NCBI GenBank assembly: GCA_014378225.1
Contig: JACMOA010000065.1
Coordinates: 1-6,125 of the forward strand
Reading direction: 5' to 3'
Length of the DNA stretch: 6,125 nt
DNA from: Deinococcales bacterium
GTDB lineage: Bacteria > Deinococcota > Deinococci > Deinococcales > Deinococcaceae
Position 1 is the first letter of the stretch; each line of letters starts with the position of its first letter. The notes under the pieces were generated by a model. It had not been told where the DNA came from. It made no database searches and worked only from the letters and a program-made list of their open reading frames with translations. The translations under genes and the position numbers were made by a program. Below, in pieces: positions 4,376 to 6,125 of this stretch.

Positions 4376-5821
4376 ATGTCAGAAGCGACTCAAAAATTCC
4401 CGCTCGAGCAGTTGCTCAACACCCTCACCGAAGCCGTGACGAAGGCAGGTGGAACGCCATTTCTGGTGGGCGGCGCGGTGCGTGATGGACTATTGGGACT
4501 CGAGAGTAAAGATATAGATGTGCTAGTCACCAACCTCGAGAGTGAAACTTTAAAAACCGTGCTCGAGGGTGTGGGCAAGGTGGATTTGGTAGGTAAATCC
4601 TTTGGGGTGTTCAAAGTCTCAAGCGAAGGCGAAACCCTGGATGTGGCGTTGCCCCGGCTCGAGCGGTCCACCGGAACCCATCACCGGGATTTTGAGGTGG
4701 ACTACAACGCTTTTTTGCCGCTAGAAGCAGACCTCGAGCGGCGAGATTTCACGGTGAACGCGATGGCGTGGGCGCTTTCGCTCGAGAGTGCAGACAGCAG
4801 ACATCAGATTTCAGACATCAGATTTCAGACATCAGAGAAGTCTTTGATAGACCCCTTTGAGGGAAAGAGTGACCTCGAGCGGCGGATTTTACGGGCGGTG
4901 GGAAACCCTCGAGCACGTTTCGAAGACGACCCACTACGAATGTTGCGGCTGGCGCGGTTTGTGGCGAAGTTGGATTTCTTTGTAGAAGAGGAAACGGCCC
5001 TTGCGGTGCGTGAAAACGCATACTTAATTGAAACGGTGGCGCTCGAGCGGGTGCAAACCGAGCTGATGGGACTGCTGGCTGCCCCACACCCAGACGGCGT
5101 TTTACGGGCCTTACGGTTTTTGCGCGATTCCACTTTGCTCGAGCGGATTTTGCCAGAATTTAAAGCCACGTTTGGCTTCGAGCAGCAAAATCCATACCAT
5201 CACCTCACGCTTGAGGAGCACATTTTTGCGGCGGTGCGTTACGCGGTAGAGCACGGTTTTAACCCACTCTCTAGGTTGGCGCTGTTGCTGCACGATTTGG
5301 GTAAGCCAGAAACCCAGAGTTTTGGTGAAGACGGCGTGGCCCACTATTATAAACACGAAGAGGTGGGCGCAGAAATGGCTGAGGGCATTCTCGAGCGCCT
5401 GAAATTTCCGCTCGAGGTGCAGAAATCTGTAGTCAAACTGGTGCGCCAGCATATGCGCCCACCGCTGGACGCTTCTACCAGGGTTTTACGCCGCTTCATC
5501 AATGACCTGGGGCCGGACTGGGAAAGGGCGCTCGAGGTGCGAGTTTCTGACCGCATGGCCCACACGTTCGAGCCGAACTTTGATGCTGTAGCATGGCTGG
5601 ACGCTGCTCGAGCACGCGCTCTGGAAGTCAGCAATGAACTCGAGCACTTCGACGAGCGCCAACTGGCGATTTCGGGCCTCGAGCTGGTGAAGCTTTTTGG
5701 GGTTCAGGGTTCCGCAATTGGCGACCTTAAAAAACGAATTGCTCGAGCGGTGGTGGAAGGTGAGGTTTCCAACGAGCGGGAGGGGATTTTGAGGTGGCTC
5801 GAGGCTCAGGAAAGAGGATGA
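4376..5821 (+). CDS. cca: tRNA nucleotidyltransferase (CCA-, CC- or A-adding) with HD domain
   Basis: Class II nucleotidyltransferases build or repair the 3'-CCA end of tRNA from CTP and ATP without a nucleic acid template. In this 481-aa protein the catalytic head has LVGGAVRD (residues 30-37), the metal-binding pair in KDIDVLV (Asp46, Asp48) and RRDFTVNAMA (122-131). LIDPF (157-161) and FEDDPLRMLRLARF (182-195) follow; the base-selecting motif D reads DDPLR where EDPLR is common. An HD phosphohydrolase-type domain spans about 275-410, with HHLTLEEH, HDLGKP (306-311) and a downstream YYKHEE. The C-terminus (430-477) is the usual IGDLKK...EGILRWLE tail. Residues about 138-154 are an unusual insert encoded by a 14-bp repeat. 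Deinococcus radiodurans splits the job between CC-adding and A-adding enzymes, so the exact activity is open. ATG4376 follows AGAGGT (4365-4370) by 5 nt. The stop overlaps the next start (ATGA). Confidence 0.93.
   Translation: MSEATQKFPLEQLLNTLTEAVTKAGGTPFLVGGAVRDGLLGLESKDIDVLVTNLESETLKTVLEGVGKVDLVGKSFGVFKVSSEGETLDVALPRLERSTGTHHRDFEVDYNAFLPLEADLERRDFTVNAMAWALSLESADSRHQISDIRFQTSEKSLIDPFEGKSDLERRILRAVGNPRARFEDDPLRMLRLARFVAKLDFFVEEETALAVRENAYLIETVALERVQTELMGLLAAPHPDGVLRALRFLRDSTLLERILPEFKATFGFEQQNPYHHLTLEEHIFAAVRYAVEHGFNPLSRLALLLHDLGKPETQSFGEDGVAHYYKHEEVGAEMAEGILERLKFPLEVQKSVVKLVRQHMRPPLDASTRVLRRFINDLGPDWERALEVRVSDRMAHTFEPNFDAVAWLDAARARALEVSNELEHFDERQLAISGLELVKLFGVQGSAIGDLKKRIARAVVEGEVSNEREGILRWLEAQERG
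4798..4837 (+). repeat. 14-bp tandem repeat (about 2.9 copies) inside cca
   Basis: CAGACATCAGATTT is repeated at 4798-4811 and 4812-4825, and the third copy, CAGACATCAGAG, is cut at 4837. The repeat encodes part of the segment RHQISDIRFQTSE between the conserved NAMA and LIDPF motifs, where family members usually have a short link of about 10 residues. Fourteen is not a multiple of three, so each copy is read in a different frame, but three copies (42 nt) leave the gene in frame. Confidence 0.85.
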
Positions 5822-6006
5822 GCGCACCGCCTCTTTTTTGGGTTCACTCCGCTCGAGCGCCTGAAATTCCCGTTCTGGCAACCATTCCACATAGCGGAAC
5901 GTGGATTCCACTCGAGTTTCAGACACATTTCGCACCTAAATTCTTGAAGACGCTTCCCAACACCGATTGGCACCTGAATAAGCTCAGGACTTACGCAGGA
6001 GATTGA
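5818..6006 (+). pseudogene. N-formylglutamate amidohydrolase, N-terminal fragment cut by an insertion sequence
   Basis: The family hydrolyses N-formylglutamate to glutamate and formate, for example at the end of a histidine degradation route. The fragment shows the family's N-terminal signature: IPVLATIPHSGTWIP (residues 17-31, including PHSG) and NTDWHLNKL (48-56), which corresponds to the conserved TDWH(V/L)xxLY. Intact proteins have some 250 residues; here the match stops after about residue 56 and six unrelated codons (RTYAGD) lead to TGA at 6004-6006. The shift coincides with the end of an IS, so the gene was interrupted by insertion; the remainder may lie beyond the IS. ATG5818 overlaps the cca stop (ATGA) and has AGGA 6 nt upstream, so it was translationally coupled to cca. 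Loss of function is inferred. Confidence 0.75.
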
Positions 6007-6125
6007 AAAGGAATCGAAGGCGAACGAAGTTGTTGGCGCATATACTCATCCAGCAAACCCTGTTTAAGGGTGTAGATGGTCGTCCATAGCCGCTCCGCTT
6101 GCGCTTTTAAACTTGTCCAGACTAA
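5986..6125 (-). mobile_element. Insertion sequence end, remainder outside the window
   Basis: The FGase reading frame loses homology at about 5984-5990, and from there the minus strand encodes a transposase C-terminus. The inner sequence begins near GGACTTACGCAGG, a terminal repeat type seen in many bacterial IS as remembered; the transposase stop (TTA at 5991-5993) falls inside it. CTCGAG, which otherwise occurs about every 100 bp, is absent after 5916, consistent with foreign DNA. The exact boundary, the target duplication and the IS family cannot be fixed because the other end is not visible. Confidence 0.65.
5991..6125 (-). CDS. Transposase, C-terminal 44 residues only
   Basis: The minus-strand frame enters at the right edge and runs without a stop for 44 codons, ending SPSIPFQSPA before TAA at 5993-5991. 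The visible part (SLKAQAERLWTTIYTLKQGL, then LLDEYMRQQLRS) is an amphipathic helix-rich tail of the sort found at the end of DDE transposases. None of the catalytic residues lie in the window, so the family is not assigned. The call rests on the abrupt interruption of the neighbouring gene, the stop codon inside a likely terminal repeat, and the uninterrupted frame. Confidence 0.6.
   Translation of the reverse strand, partial: LVWTSLKAQAERLWTTIYTLKQGLLDEYMRQQLRSPSIPFQSPA

Larger units (their letters stand above)
169..5916. repeat. Highly iterated palindrome CTCGAG, about 53 copies
   Basis: Counting by eye gives about 53 CTCGAG sites between 169 and 5916, many as GCTCGAGC or CGCTCGAGCG. They occur in every complete gene and in most spacers. 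In genes they fall in the CTC-GAG (Leu-Glu), GCT-CGA-GC (Ala-Arg-Ala) and other frames, so coding preference does not explain them. None is in the IS end, in the rpmH coding part or in the upstream HspR copy. The pattern resembles HIP1 of cyanobacteria in kind, not in sequence. Confidence 0.85.

Overview
The window looks like a chromosomal segment of a Meiothermus-like member of the Thermaceae (Deinococcus-Thermus). This is inferred from the L34 sequence, the tandem HspR-like regulator, the NurA-family protein and an extreme density of the palindrome CTCGAG; no species-level marker is visible. All complete genes are bacterial housekeeping or stress types. The only clear accessory DNA is an insertion-sequence end at the right edge and a short MITE-like element near the left edge.

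Layout, left to right. (1) The 5' part of rpmH (ribosomal protein L34) runs leftward off the edge, with its own promoter. (2) An intergenic region holds a 113-bp unit with perfect 18-bp terminal inverted repeats ending in TA. (3) trmJ (tRNA 2'-O-methyltransferase) reads rightward and is followed by a 7-bp tandem repeat that runs into a terminator-like hairpin. (4) A leftward three-gene operon, in transcription order: a regulator made of two fused HspR/MerR domains, a PPP-type metallophosphoesterase, and a NurA-family nuclease. Gaps are 5 and 12 nt. The operon starts at an apparently leaderless promoter whose -10 box lies inside a HAIR-like operator, with a second perfect AT-rich palindrome just upstream. 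(5) A roughly 300-nt gap without a convincing gene, ending in a promoter. (6) A rightward CCA-adding-type tRNA nucleotidyltransferase with an HD domain and a repeat-derived insert. Its stop overlaps the start of an N-formylglutamate amidohydrolase gene, which is cut after about 56 codons by an insertion sequence. (7) The C-terminal end of the IS transposase, reading leftward, at the right edge.

How the genes relate: trmJ and cca both act on tRNA but are separate transcription units. The leftward operon joins a probably self-repressing heat-shock-type regulator to a phosphatase-like enzyme and a DNA-end-processing nuclease, which suggests stress-linked control of DNA repair; that is inference.

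Most notable points: the fused HspR pair with its own HAIR-like site; about 53 CTCGAG sites in 6.1 kb (1 to 2 expected by chance), spread through genes and spacers but absent from the IS end; a local burst of differences exactly at a CTCGAG when the two HspR copies are compared; and a 14-bp repeat present about three times inside cca, which keeps the frame because three units make 42 nt.
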